A DNA stretch of 64,000 bases from Heloderma charlesbogerti (Eukaryota; Chordata; Lepidosauria; Squamata; Helodermatidae): assembly GCA_026122225.1 (NCBI GenBank), contig JANEZZ010000732.1, forward strand, positions 62,001-126,000, read 5' to 3'. Positions 46,301-56,199 of the stretch are shown piece after piece; positions within the stretch are counted from its first letter, which is position 1; each line of letters begins with the position of its first letter. The notes under the pieces are model-generated. The model was not told where the DNA came from. It saw only the letters and a list, made by a program, of their open reading frames with translations, and did not search any database. A program made the translations under genes and the position numbers.

Positions 46301-49208
46301 TTTAGCTTGGGAAAGAGGCAGGACATGATAGAGGTGTACAAAATTCTGCATGGTGTGGAGAACGTAAATAGTAGGGATGTCAGAGAATTCCGCCATGGAT
46401 TCCAGTGAGGCCAGATTCTTTAGAATCCGGGCCCCCGGAATCCGTGGAGGAATGGCCTCCTGCCCCCCGGCACCCCACGGAATTCCCCCGGGACGGAGCT
46501 TACCTGGTGGCGGATGTGGCAGCGGCTCCGGCTGGTCTCCTGGCTGGCTGCGGCTGGGCTGCTGCGGCCGCCATTTGTGTTCTTGCAGCCATGTTACGGC
46601 ATTTGCGTCCCTGCTCTTTGCCGTGATAGGCTACGTAAATACTTGCGTAGCCTATCACGGCTGCTTGCAAGGACGCAAATGGCGGCTGCTACGACAGCCA
46701 TCATTGCGGCCACAGCAGCCCAATAGAACTCTGGCTGTTGCCGGCCCTGGCCGGCGGCTCTGCGGAGGCGCATGGAGCGGAGCCAGCCAGGGAGGATTCC
46801 AGGAGGAGGGGCAGAGCGCCTCTGCCCCCACCGTGGATGCCTTGGTATGGAGCCAGGTGAGTATTTCATACATCCCTAGTGAATAGGGAGACATTTAACA
46901 GCCTCCCTCATAATACTAGAACCCAATGGGGTCCCCTGTGAAGCTGATTGGGGGAGATTCAGGACAGATAAAAGGAAGGACTCCTTCACACAGCACAGAG
47001 CTGAACTATGGAACTTGCTACCACAGGATATAGTGATGGCCACCAACTTGGGAAGCTTTGAAAGGGGGTTGGACAAATCCCTGGAGGGGAAGGCTACCCA
47101 TAGCCACTACTCCTGTCCTGATGGCTATGTGCTATCTCCAGTTTGTTTGTTTATTTCATTTCTATACCGCCCAATAGCCAAAGCTCTCTGGACTGTTCGC
47201 AGCTCTCTGGGCAGTTCGCAGAGGCAGTGAGCCTATGTGCACCAGTCACTGGGGAACATGGGCGGGAGGGTGCTGTTGCACTCCCGTCCAGCTTGTGGGT
47301 TTCCCGTGGGCCACGGTGTGAACAGAATGCTGGACTAGGTGGACTCTTGGTCTGATCCACTATGGCTCTTCCTATGTTCATATGTCTCTTCCTGCTCTTC
47401 CTGAAGCCATTTGCTCTGCATCTGTTTTGAGGCTTCTGCCCTGAGATGTTTGTGGTGGGCTACATTCCGAAGTCCCTGTGTTATAATAACAACACAACAA
47501 CAGCAAGGAGAAGAAGAAGAAGAGGAAGAGGAAGAGGAAGAGGAAGAAGAAGAAGAAGAAGAAGAAGAAGAAGAAGAAGAAGAAGAAGAAGAAGAGTCTA
47601 TGACATTGGCTGCCTTGGATGGGGGAGGTTAATTTTACTGCAGCTCTACAATTCTTAGCTTTAATATTGTGCTTTAAGGTAGTAAAAGCACATCATATCT
47701 GTAAGGCTATTTTTATCCTTAGCCTCATGTTATCCCTGTTTTTATTACCATCTTCATAGTTAGTTCAATGATTCCAAGACACTTACTGGGCATAAAATGT
47801 ATCGTCTGCTGTTAAAAGCTGAGGCAGTGTCACTCGCAACAACCCTGCAATGTAGCCCACTGTTGTTATCTCAGACCGCAAATAAAGGGAAGTCCCTCCA
47901 CCACCTCTCACAGACACATACAGCAGCAGAAGCACCTCACCTGCAACTACAGGTTGCAGAAGCTAAAAATCTCACATCTTCCCATTTTTTGTTGTTGGAA
48001 ATTATTATATCTACATATTCCAACATAAATATGTTGTTGTCGTTGTCATTGTTGTTGTTGTTCAGTCGTTCAGTCGTGTCTGACTCTTCGTGACCCCATG
48101 GACCACAGCACCCCAGGCCTTCCTGTCCTGCGCTCTCTCCCGGAGCGTGCTCAAGTCCATACATAAATATGTAACAGGCCCTAAAATTGGTCTCTGTACC
48201 AGAGGACTGAAGAGTGGCCAATGCAATGCCTTTAAGGGATCCAGGGAGAATCCAGGAAATGGCAAGCCAGGGAGCTTAATGTGCGTTGTGGGTAGATTGG
48301 TGGAAAGTGAAAGATCAGTGGTCTGAAATGGTAGGAATGCTGAGAGTTGTAGTCCAAAGGACCGAGAGGGTGCCATGGTACATAGGTTTTTCGCAATGTT
48401 TAGCCCAATTCTGCTTCCCTGCAACGTCATTGGTCCTGGTCCTCCACTTGGGAGCAATAGAGACCAATCCTGCTCCATCTTTGGCACGACAGCCTGTCAG
48501 ATATTTGCTCTCACATCCCCCCTTCGTCTGGCTAAACATGGCCGGCTCTTTCAATGCTTCCTCAGAGGAGTTGGTTTCCAGACAAACATTTGCAATCTTA
48601 CTGGAGAGTCATTGGTGGGGGGTGTTTGGGAGGGGGGAGAAGTGCTCTGCCCCCCTCGCCACAGCCTGGGTCTGCTCACATGGCTTAAAAGAGGAGCAGA
48701 TGTTCCTTCTGCACACCCACACGACAGCAGATCAAATTGTCCTCTATTATGTTGCCACACTGCTAAAAATGAGCCAGCAGGCTGGGCAAGGAATGGAGCG
48801 ATGATGCACCGCCCCCCCCGCAGGCAAAAGAGGGCAGAGATTTCCCAGTTCCTAGCTCAGAGGGACAGTCCTGGGCCATTCGGGATGAGCGGACCTCATG
48901 AAATTAGTAGCTGGTGGAACAGCAGCAGCTTCCCTCCAGCTCACACACAGAATGACTTACCCATGAAGCCTGGTTGATGGAGGCTTGTCGAACGGGGATG
49001 GTAGAAACACAACTCCTGTGGCATAGATGACCGCGCCAACGAGGAGGTCCCCCGGCCTGTAGTGGTTCAGCGGGGCCGATTCATCCCTTTCCAAAGTCAA
49101 GGGGCATCTGGCCCGGAGCATCCCACGGGTGGCCTGGGGCAGCAGCAGAAGCGAGAGCAGCAGCGTTCTCATTCTGGGTACGCCTGGTGCAGCCTCCATC
49201 CTCCTCAC
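36403..49208 (-). CDS. vomeronasal type-2 receptor, complete six-exon gene
   Basis: A class C GPCR expressed by family relatives in vomeronasal sensory neurons, with a Venus-flytrap ligand domain, a nine-cysteine linker and seven membrane helices. Exons (minus strand): 48,961-49,208; 43,678-44,008; 41,373-42,188; 40,596-40,826; 39,990-40,116; 36,403-37,307. All junctions are GT-AG, all phases agree, and the 2,658 nt give 885 residues plus stop, the family's usual size. Rough layout: signal peptide within residues 1-30, ligand domain about 50-540, Cys-rich region about 545-610, 7TM about 615-870. Introns hold CR1 and palindromic elements, with intron 1 near 5 kb. Start choice is uncertain: Met at 49,208 or Met at 49,172 ([13 protein letters not shown]), which makes a cleaner signal peptide. 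No disabling mutation seen. Confidence 0.92.
38290..38700 (+). mobile_element. CR1-type LINE 3' fragment in V2R intron 5
   Basis: Matches the 26.2-26.6 kb LINE end ([20 protein letters not shown], ctggaggagaaggcggtcca). The tandem copy has the homologous fragment at 58,200-58,400 and 59,263-59,460, so it predates the V2R duplication. Confidence 0.85.
39235..39807. mobile_element. palindromic hAT-like MITE, copy E (V2R intron 5)
   Basis: L end left, R end right (tgactttcgtacatcccAA, last bases mutated). 8-bp target duplication cccccagc (39,227-39,234) and accccagc (39,808-39,815), one mismatch. The homologous site in the tandem V2R copy (about 60,040-60,070) lacks it. The R donor AAG|GTAAGT is at 39,784-39,789; the L donor has drifted to CAG|GTAGGC. 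Confidence 0.9.
39990..40116 (-). CDS. V2R exon 5: Cys-rich (NCD3G) exon
   Basis: Translation [18 protein letters not shown], then [18 protein letters not shown], six cysteines in the family spacing. The correct acceptor is the weak tgtacatag ending at 40,117. A better-looking ctcattccag 17 nt further in would shift the frame and give a stop in exon 6. The donor is GAAG|GTGGGT. With the upstream acceptor the exon is 127 nt, phase 0 in and 1 out, matching exons 4 and 6. Confidence 0.85.
40596..40826 (-). CDS. V2R exon 4: end of ligand-binding domain
   Basis: Exactly 231 nt, phase 0 at both ends. Reads [20 protein letters not shown], then [20 protein letters not shown] and [10 protein letters not shown]. 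Acceptor gccattctag, donor AAG|GTGAGG. LHPFLRN at the exon start is typical of V2Rs. Confidence 0.95.
41373..42188 (-). CDS. V2R exon 3: main ligand-binding (Venus flytrap) exon
   Basis: 816 nt, phase 0 at both ends. Begins [20 protein letters not shown], has [20 protein letters not shown] (the conserved HFxWTxIGL region) and ends QRLQPWQ. Acceptor ctgtctttgccag, donor CAG|GTATTC. No stops. Confidence 0.95.
42356..43174. mobile_element. palindromic hAT-like MITE, copy F (V2R intron 2)
   Basis: The cleanest copy: a perfect 8-bp target duplication gaataaga at 42,348-42,355 and 43,175-43,182. L end TAGGGATGGCGGAGAATTTC, R end actttcgtcCATCTCTA. Outward donors at 42,467-42,472 (minus, GAG|GTAAGT) and 43,151-43,156 (plus, GAG|GTAAGG). 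Palindromes of the gataggctacgt type at about 42,605-42,640, 42,658-42,697, 42,868-42,912 and 42,925-42,965. No coding capacity. Confidence 0.95.
43678..44008 (-). CDS. V2R exon 2: first lobe of ligand-binding domain
   Basis: 331 nt. Reads [15 protein letters not shown], then [20 protein letters not shown] (the INxNPxLLPNxTLG signature), [20 protein letters not shown] and ends LGIYKIPQ. Acceptor ccctaattgcag, donor CAG|GTGCAG. Intron 1 next to it starts with CR1 sequence. Confidence 0.95.
44095..44560 (+). mobile_element. CR1 LINE, 3' end (V2R intron 1)
   Basis: Sister of the copy at 6,640-7,067, with the same coding relic and terminal attctatgattctgtgattc repeats. Confidence 0.92.
44990..45241 (+). 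mobile_element. L2-like LINE C-terminal relic and (TAAG)n
   Basis: Bases about 45,015-45,130 encode the typical L2-type end (AIWKTLP-like, then [19 protein letters not shown]). From 45,212 a (TAAG)n run leads directly into the next LINE fragment. Confidence 0.65.
45241..45750 (+). pseudogene. CR1-type LINE ORF1 relic with Cys-pair and esterase-like segment
   Basis: A 169-residue frame: a Cys-pair [11 protein letters not shown] followed by a coiled-coil-like stretch ([16 protein letters not shown], with a short internal duplication of [16 protein letters not shown] DNA), then [18 protein letters not shown], which has the GDS motif of SGNH esterases known in ORF1 of CR1-type LINEs, and later MAHAVFS where a GxND/H block would be. 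The catalytic His end is missing. Downstream sequence 45,745-46,170 matches 22,698-23,130. Confidence 0.8.
45751..46371 (+). mobile_element. CR1-type LINE fragment, continuing
   Basis: Matches the linker at 22,698-23,130, then jumps at about 46,160 to the 3' region (gttctggtcaccccacata, equal to 25,540 onward), so the endonuclease and RT are deleted. It is interrupted at 46,372 by palindromic element G and resumes at 46,879-47,395 with an embedded LINE tail at 47,149-47,220. Confidence 0.85.
46372..46878. mobile_element. palindromic hAT-like MITE, copy G
   Basis: Shortest complete copy (507 bp), in V2R intron 1 and inside a CR1-type LINE. Target duplication gtaaatag (46,364-46,371) and gtgaatag (46,879-46,886), one mismatch. 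Outward donors CAG|GTAAGC on the minus strand (46,498-46,503) and CAG|GTGAGT on the plus strand (46,857-46,862). One central palindrome at about 46,620-46,660. Confidence 0.92.
46879..47395 (+). mobile_element. CR1-type LINE 3' end (after element G)
   Basis: Continues the LINE to the cttcctatgttcatatgtct tail. A minus-strand LINE tail (tttctataccgcccaatagc) interrupts it at about 47,149-47,220. Confidence 0.82.
47507..47594. repeat. (GAA/GAGGAA)n purine tract
   Basis: Nearly 90 bp of uninterrupted purines on the plus strand: AAG/GAAGAGG units then about 18 perfect GAA units. It is in V2R intron 1. Its pyrimidine strand is the gene sense strand. Confidence 0.95.
48050..48160 (-). mobile_element. 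BovB LINE 3' end
   Basis: Minus-strand terminal fragment with the AAC repeat end at 48,035-48,060 and the cgctctctcccggagcgtgc block (plus sense). It lies in V2R intron 1. Confidence 0.9.
48161..48960. other. V2R intron 1, no further feature
   Basis: No exon or nameable repeat between the BovB end and exon 1, apart from short LINE-like stretches (ccagaggactgaagagtggc) at about 48,197-48,290 that resemble RT sequence of the CR1-type family (EDWKLAN-encoding). Confidence 0.45.
48961..49208 (-). CDS. V2R exon 1: signal peptide and N-terminus
   Basis: 248 nt from the first Met, ending in phase 2 at GG|GTAAGT. Reads [20 protein letters not shown], a hydrophobic run [16 protein letters not shown], then [17 protein letters not shown], the conserved YxPGDLxVGG-like stretch. 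The inner Met at 49,172 is the more likely start. No promoter could be assigned upstream. Confidence 0.88.
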
Positions 49209-50640
49209 AGCTCCTCTGAGCTAACTGGATGTAGAATGCGAGGAAGGCAGAGTCCTCTTGCAGGACTGAGGGGTCAATGGCTTTGCCTGTACAGATGGGG
49301 CCCAGGCAAGCAAGATTTCACATCTGGACGGGTTGAGAGCAAATCCACTCCACACACCTGCAGAGTCCTCCTCACCAGACCTCGAGCTCAGCCAAGCTCT
49401 CCGTGGCTCGGGAGGCCTGTGCAAGACGCCATGTTGCTCAGTATTCTGATGTTTACCTCAGCAGACTCAAAGGGGAGATCTGAAAAAAGCGTCCCTTGAG
49501 GTTTGGCGGAAAGCAGAATAAACCACGATGATTTGATAATTACATGTGGAAGAAGTTGCATCACCTCTGCAATTTCCTGAACTCTCCATTCGGCTGGAGA
49601 AAAAATGTTTGCGACAACTCACAGATGCGGCTCCACACTCTTGACATGGGCCAGACCGGGGAGATCTGGGGTGTTGCTAGGTTCTTTTTGGAATAATTTG
49701 AGTCCTACAGCTATTTAGGGGAAATTAGAGTGGAGGGGGAGAAAGGCATTTGTGGATGCTGATTGGATCCTTTGCTGTATTGAAGCTACTATGCTTTTGC
49801 AGAAGCCAAAGTTTCCAGTTTGGGGCAGTAAAATCAGATGCCATGTGAAATACCAGTATTTCACATGGAGCCCTTTCTTCCCTTTCATCTCCCTCTTCAA
49901 AATTTCATTGCAAGCAAGCTCCCAACAGTGGGCATGGAAGAGCAGAAAAGTAAGGGGAGAGAGGTGTTTTGTCCCTCAAAAAACCCCTACACCAGAGATT
50001 AGGGATAGTGACCTCCTCACCTTAAACACCTTCTGATTAGAATTGCTAATCCCCTGTGTGGCTTGACGCTTTTTACTTTTTGTTTTAGCCTTTGAGAAAA
50101 GGCATGGCTAGCACAAAAGCCACTGGACCTAACTGCCTGAACTGTGGCAGATTCAGTCAGCTGTTTAGGGGATGCCAGGTCCCCAAACTCTATGCACTGA
50201 TGTGGAAGCACCAATAAATAAATAAATATAGCTTTTTGCTTTGACAGATTTTCTTAAAAATAGCAAATTTTACCAGTGACTAGCACAAAAAGCACTGAAC
50301 CTAACTGCCTGAAATTGGGAAGTTCAATCAGATCCATGGCAGCCTCTGACATCTCCAAATTTCATGTATTCATCATACAAGCTGCAAAAGTTATGGCCAT
50401 TTCTGTTTTCCAGTGGGAATGGGAAAATGGGAAAATGTAAAAAAAAAAAAAAAGGCAATTAGGACAGGTCAAAAGATCCTGGGCACAGCTCAAAAGATCT
50501 GGGGCTCACGCCAAGGTCCCTTCCCTACACATGCCCCTGTCTAACCATAAGCTCAATAGTTTATTCTTGACATGGGTGATACAGAATTCTGTTTCTGAAG
50601 AAGCGCTCTCTCCAACAGGATTTGTCTTTTGTCTTTTTAC
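49209..50640. other. upstream flank of V2R gene, nothing recognised
   Basis: The promoter of the V2R should lie here, but I could not assign TATA or binding sites. There is AT-rich sequence with an A run at 50,439-50,453. Confidence 0.35.
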
Positions 50641-50644
50641 TGAA

Positions 50645-53392
50645 AAGCATTAGCATAACCTCCAGCAAAGGAGATCGTTGCCTTGTCATGGTGCTGGAGC
50701 TTGAGTACCTCAGTGATGCCATGAGCTAAACCGTGAAGGGACAGCCAAGATGGGAAGGTCATGGCAGAGAGGTCAGACTAAATACGATCCCTGGGGAAGG
50801 TGACGGCAACCCACCCCAGTATTCTTGCCATGAAAACTCAATGGATCAGTACAACCAGAGATATGTTGGTATACCATCGGAGGATGGGACTCTCAGGTCA
50901 GAAGATGGTCAAAATGCTACTGGGGAGGAACAGAGGATAAGTTCAACTAGCCCCAGGTGTGATGACACAGCTAGCTCAAAGATGAAAGGACAGCTAGCGG
51001 TCGACGGTGCTGGTGGTGAACGACGAATCCGAAGTTCTAAAGATCAACACACCATAGGAACCTGGAATGTAAGATCTATGAGCCAGGACAATTGAATGTG
51101 GTTATTGGGGAGATGTCAAGATTACGTATAGACATTTTGGGTGTCAATGAACTGAGATGGACTAGAATGGGCCACTTCACATCAAATGACCACCAGATCT
51201 ACTACTGTGGACAAGAGGACCACAGACGAAATGGAGTAGCCTTCATAATTAAGAATAAAGTGGCTAAAGCAGTGCTTGGATACAATCCAAGAAACAATAG
51301 AATGATCACAATTCGAAGTTAGATACGAGCTCACTAATATTCCTAATGAATATGCAGTGGAGGTGAAGAATAGATTTAAGGGACTAGATTTAGTAGATAG
51401 GGTCCCGGAAGAACTATGGACAGAAGTTCGCGACATTGTTCAGGAGGCGGAAACAAAAAATGTCCCAAAGAAAAAGAAGACCAAGAAGGCAAGATGGCTG
51501 TCTGCTGAGACACTGGAAGTAGCCCAAGAAAGAAGGAAAGTAAAAGGCAACAGTGATAGGGGGAAAGATGCCCAATTAAATGCAAAATTCCAGAGGTTAG
51601 CAAGAAGAGTTAAGGAATTATTTGTAAACAAGCAATGCACGGAAGCAGAAGAAGATAACAGAATAGGAAGGACAAGAGACCTCTTCCAGAAAATTAGAAA
51701 CATCTGAGGTAAATTCCAGGCCAAAATGGGTATGATCAAAAACAAAGATGGCAAGGACCTAACAGAAGCAGAAGAGATCAAGAAAAAGTGGCAAGAATAT
51801 ATGGAAGATCTGTATAGGAAGGAAAATAATATCGGGGACAGGTTTGACAGTGTGGTCAGTGAGTTAGAGCCAGACATCCTGAAGACTGAGGTTGAATGGG
51901 CCTTAAGAAGCATTGCTAATAGCATGGCAGCAGGAGACGATGGTATCCCAGCTGAACTGTTTAAAACCTTGCAAGATGATGCTGTCAAGGTGATGCATGC
52001 CATATGCCAGCAAATTTGGAAAACACAAGAATGGCCATCAGATTGGAAAAAAATCAATTTATATCCCCATAACAAAAAGGGGAAACACTAAAGAATGTTC
52101 AAACTATTGAATAGTGTCACTTATTTCACATGCCAGTAAGGTAATGCTCAAGATCTTGCAAGGTAGACTCCAGCAATTCATGGAACGAGAATTGCCAGAT
52201 GTACAAGCTGGGTTTAGAAAAGGCAGAGGAACTGGAGACCAAATTGCCAATATCTGCTGGAGAATGGAGAAAGCCACAGAGTTTCAGAAAAACATCTATT
52301 TCTGTTTTATTGACTATTCTAAAGCCTTTGACTGTGTGGATCATAACAAACTGTGGCAAGTTCTTGGTGGGATGGGGATACCAAGTCATCTTGTCTGCCT
52401 CCTGAGGAATCTGTATAACGATCAAGTAGCAATGGTAAGAACAGACCACGGATCAACGGACTGGTTTAAGATTGGGAAAGGAGTACGGCAGGGTTGTATA
52501 CTCTCACCCTACCTATTCAACCTGTACGCAGAAGACATCATGTGACGTGCTGGGCTTGATGAAGCCAAGGCTGGAGTTAAAATCGCTGGAAGAAACATTA
52601 ACCATCTCAGATATGTAGATGATACCACTTTGATGGCTGAAAGCGAGAAGTAGCTGAGGAACGTTCTGACGAAGGTGAAAGAAGAAAGTGCAAACGCTGG
52701 GCTGCAGTTAAACCTCAAAAAAACCAAGATTATGGCAACCAGCTTGATTGATAACTGGCAAATCGAGGGAGATAACATGGAGGCAGTGACAGACTTTGTC
52801 TTTCTAGGCGCAAAGATTACTGCAGACGCTGACTGCAGCCAGGAAATCAGAAGACGGTTACTTCTTGGGAGGAGTGCAATGACAAATCTTGATAAGATAG
52901 TGAAGAGCAGAGACATCACACTGACAACAAAGGTCCGCATAGTGAAAGCAGTGGTATTCCCCATAGTAACCTATGGCTGCGAGAGCTGGACCACAAGGAA
53001 GGCTGAGCGAAGGAAGATAGATGCTTTTGAACTGTGGTGCTGGAGGAAAATTCTGAGAGTGCCTTGGACTGCAAGAAGATCAAACCAGTCCATATTCCAG
53101 GAAATAAAGCCAGACCTCTCACTTGAGGGAATGATATTAAAGGCAAAACTGAAGTACTTTGGCCACATAATGGGAAGACAGGACACCCTGGAGAAGATGC
53201 TGATGCTAGGGAAAGTGGAAGGCAAAAGGAAGAGGGGCCAACCAAGGGCAAGATGGATGGATGATATTCTGGAGGAGACGGACTCGACCTTGGGGGAGCT
53301 GGGGGTGGCGACGGCCGACAGGAAGCTCTGGCGTGGGCTGGTCCGTTAAGTCACAAAGAGTCAGAAGCGACTGACCGAATAAACAACAACTG
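50645..53392 (+). mobile_element. RTE-type LINE, nearly full length, inactivated
   Basis: Best copy of the second RTE family. A 5' untranslated region (to about 51,050), endonuclease start TIGTWNVRSMSQDN followed by a stop, ILGVNELRWTRMGHFTSNDH (to 51,322), then an internal deletion removing the endonuclease C-half. The linker and RT N-part (51,357-52,091) contain stops; the RT core has FCFIDYSKAFDCVDHNKLW and GVRQGCILSPYLFNLY, a stop at 52,543, and the catalytic motif as YVDD instead of YADD at about 52,612. The C-terminal frame 52,675-53,349 is open (KTKIMATSLIDNWQIEGD to DRKLWRGLVR). It ends in AAC repeats. Confidence 0.93.
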
Positions 53393-53837
53393 AATGCAAG
53401 GGCTTGTGGATGCATCAATTCAAACCCATGAAACATCGGACAACATTCCTAAACAAGGCCTCTAAGCAGAGTCAGGGACATTGGCAAATTCTCGGTGATA
53501 ATCCGTATCAAGGTGTCCCGGCTGATTCGACAGGCAAGGCAGTAAGGAAAGCGGATCCGGAAGGAGAGCTCCCACGGTTGCGTGCTCTGAGTCTCCGTTA
53601 TATACATTTGGATGCTATAAAAAATGTTCAAACTATTTTTCAGTACTATTTATATGACTTAGCGAAGCATTCCAAAGATAGCATTTCTACCTTAAATCAT
53701 CATATGTTGAAATAAGATTATGGCATTATTACACTTCTTAGCAATATAAACGAGCAGAACACCATGCTTATGCCAAGATTGTAGCCTTTTTTGACATGAT
53801 ACAGGTATCTTTGTGATACAAAGTTTGCCACCCTTGC
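53393..53837. other. no gene recognised
   Basis: No exon or nameable repeat seen between the RTE end and the next palindromic element. Confidence 0.4.
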
Positions 53838-54528
53838 AGCCGTGATAGGCTATGTAAGAATTTACGTAGCCTATCTCGGCTACCCCCCCCCAAACCCCAC
53901 TGTACGCAAATGGCGGCAACTACGGCGGCCGCCATTTGCGTTCCCTATTTTTCGCCGATTTATCTTACTTAAATATTTACATCAGATAAAACGGTGAAAA
54001 AAAGGGGAACGCAAATGGCGGTGGCTACGGCGGCCATTTATGTAAATACATAAATATTTACATAGGCTAGAACAGCGAAAAATAAAGGAATGCAAATAGT
54101 GCCCACTACGCTATTTGCGTTCCCCTTTCTTTCGCCGTTTTATCTTACGTAAATATTTACGTAAGATAAATCGGCGAAAAATAGGGAACGCAAATAGCGG
54201 CCGCCGTATCCGCCGCCATTTGCATATGCTGGGTTTTTTTGGGGGGGGGTTAGCTGTGATAGGCTATGTAAATTCTTACTTAGCCTATCAAGGCTGCCTG
54301 GCTGGACGCAAATGGCGGCGGATACGGCATCTGCCATTTGCGTCCGCAGCAGCCCGTCCGTGGCCGGAAATCCAGCTGCGACGGCCCGGAGCCGGCCGTC
54401 GAGGATTCCAGGGAGGAGGACCGGATCGCCTCCCCCACCCCGTCGAGGATTCCAGGGGGAGAGACGGAGTGCCTCCCCCCCACCGTGAGAGATTGCGCGA
54501 AAAGGTAAGTGACTTTCGTACATCCCTA
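53838..54528. mobile_element. palindromic hAT-like MITE, copy H (left end lost)
   Basis: Starts within a gtgataggctatgt palindrome with no TAGGGATG end. The R end is complete (aagtgactttcgtaCATCCC TA at 54,528) with donor AAG|GTAAGT at 54,505-54,510. It contains a variant series of palindromes with the core cgtaaatatttacg and gcaaatagc boxes (53,955-54,200), longer than in other copies. Confidence 0.8.
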
Positions 54529-56199
54529 TGGACACCTGTTTGGACCTCATGTTGGGAGTTCCAGTGAACAGCTACCAAATGCAAATGTAACACTCAGAAC
54601 CACCTCCATGCCTTTTATCTGCTTGATTGGTCATGGGGCACCCAGGAAACAGGCCACACCTGGTGGCTGGTCAGCCATTCATTCCATTACTTATGGGCCC
54701 CCAACGATGGGTGTGTGTGTGTATGCCACTGGCTGTCCTTCCTGAATGGGTAGTACCCCACTTTTGTCAAACCCCTTGAATTACAGCTGACAGTCCTGAC
54801 TTCGTTCCCATCTGGGTGTGTTTCCTTTCAACTTCAATGTGGTGGTGTACAGAGGCCAACTGCCAAAACAGTTATCCTTGTTCCAGTATTTCTGGCCCTG
54901 ACTGTATTTCATTATATTTACAATCTGGGGTAAGGTTTCTGGGTACTTATCCGATAGCCCATCTGGCCTCGTTATGTAGCTCATTGTTTTACGGCACCCT
55001 CTTTAACCCTGCCAAGTGACATCCGTAGCAGTAAATGTCACATTGGCCCCTCCTTCTCTGGATTCCTTCCTCCTCAGTAAAGGGGGCTGAGATCAGTCTC
55101 GACTGCCTCCTGGCTCTGATCCGGCAAACGACAGAGATGAGACACCTTTACTACCTGTGGGTCACAACAGCAACCTGTGCTGCATTAGCCATTGGGATCT
55201 TTAAATATTTTAATTCCGGGATGATCTTGGAGGCACAGATGATAGAATTTCAGAATTGGGCAGTGGGCGCAAGATGGTGCAAATATGTACGATTGGCTTG
55301 ATCTGCCGCACTTGGTGGTGCCTTGGGATACCCAGCCACCCAGTCCACGCAGGGCAGCCTTCCCCTTGACAGGTGCGGGGCCTCGCTCCAGGATTCCCGC
55401 AGGGCTCAAGCGCAGCTCTCTGGCGCACTACTTGGACAGGCAAGCAGACATTTCATGTATGTATGTATGTATGTATATACGTATGTATTTAAAAAAATTA
55501 TTGGCCACCTTTCAGGGCAGAAGCCCCCCAAAGGCAGCTCAGAGGCATAAAATACAGAAAGACAATGAAAATATTAGCAGTGATAAAAACATAATCACAA
55601 TAAAATAGCGATAAAAGCAACAATAAACGCCGACAATAAGACCAAGAACAGTGGCCCAATCCGCCTCTCCTTGCCGTGCACCGCCTGATGTGGGAGGCTC
55701 ACTTTGCGTGACGGAAGGGCCGGCATGGGATGTGTCTCTCTGAGTGTTTTATATCTCTGTGCTAGATACAGGGGTATCTATCACAGTTGTATAGATTTCA
55801 AGGGTAAAGTCACAGACTTCAAGGACAGCCTCACGCACAGGCCCTCTTCTGGCTTCTGCAGTCCTTGGGGGGTTTATGTCCCTGGGGCAGAAGTCTGAGC
55901 TGCCCATGGAAGCCAGGGCAGATGAAGGCCAGGCTTTTGGCACTGCTGTGATAGGGCAGCAGTGTCTCTTCCACCTCCCCCCTCACGAGGAAAGGCAGAG
56001 GCTCCTGCTCTTTGGAACTCAGGCCTTGGCAGGAACGTGCCGACTTGGGAGCATCTACGGCTGATCCCGGGTCGGCCGCTTTGGCTCTGCCTGTGCACCT
56101 GGGAATGTCCTCAGGCCTCCCCAGGCTGTTGGCGGCTGAGGGGGAATGGGGGCCTCAGCCACTGCAGCCGAGTCTGGACCCCTCCCCAGAGGTCTATCT
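54529..56199. other. no gene recognised
   Basis: Contains a (GT)n run near 54,710-54,722 and an (ATGT)n microsatellite at 55,456-55,480. A short LINE-tail-like stretch (gccacctttcagggcagaag) lies at 55,503-55,620. No exon seen. Confidence 0.4.

Noticed and set aside
47411..47632. Open frame with a long poly-Glu stretch
   Set aside because: It is simply the translation of the GAA microsatellite.
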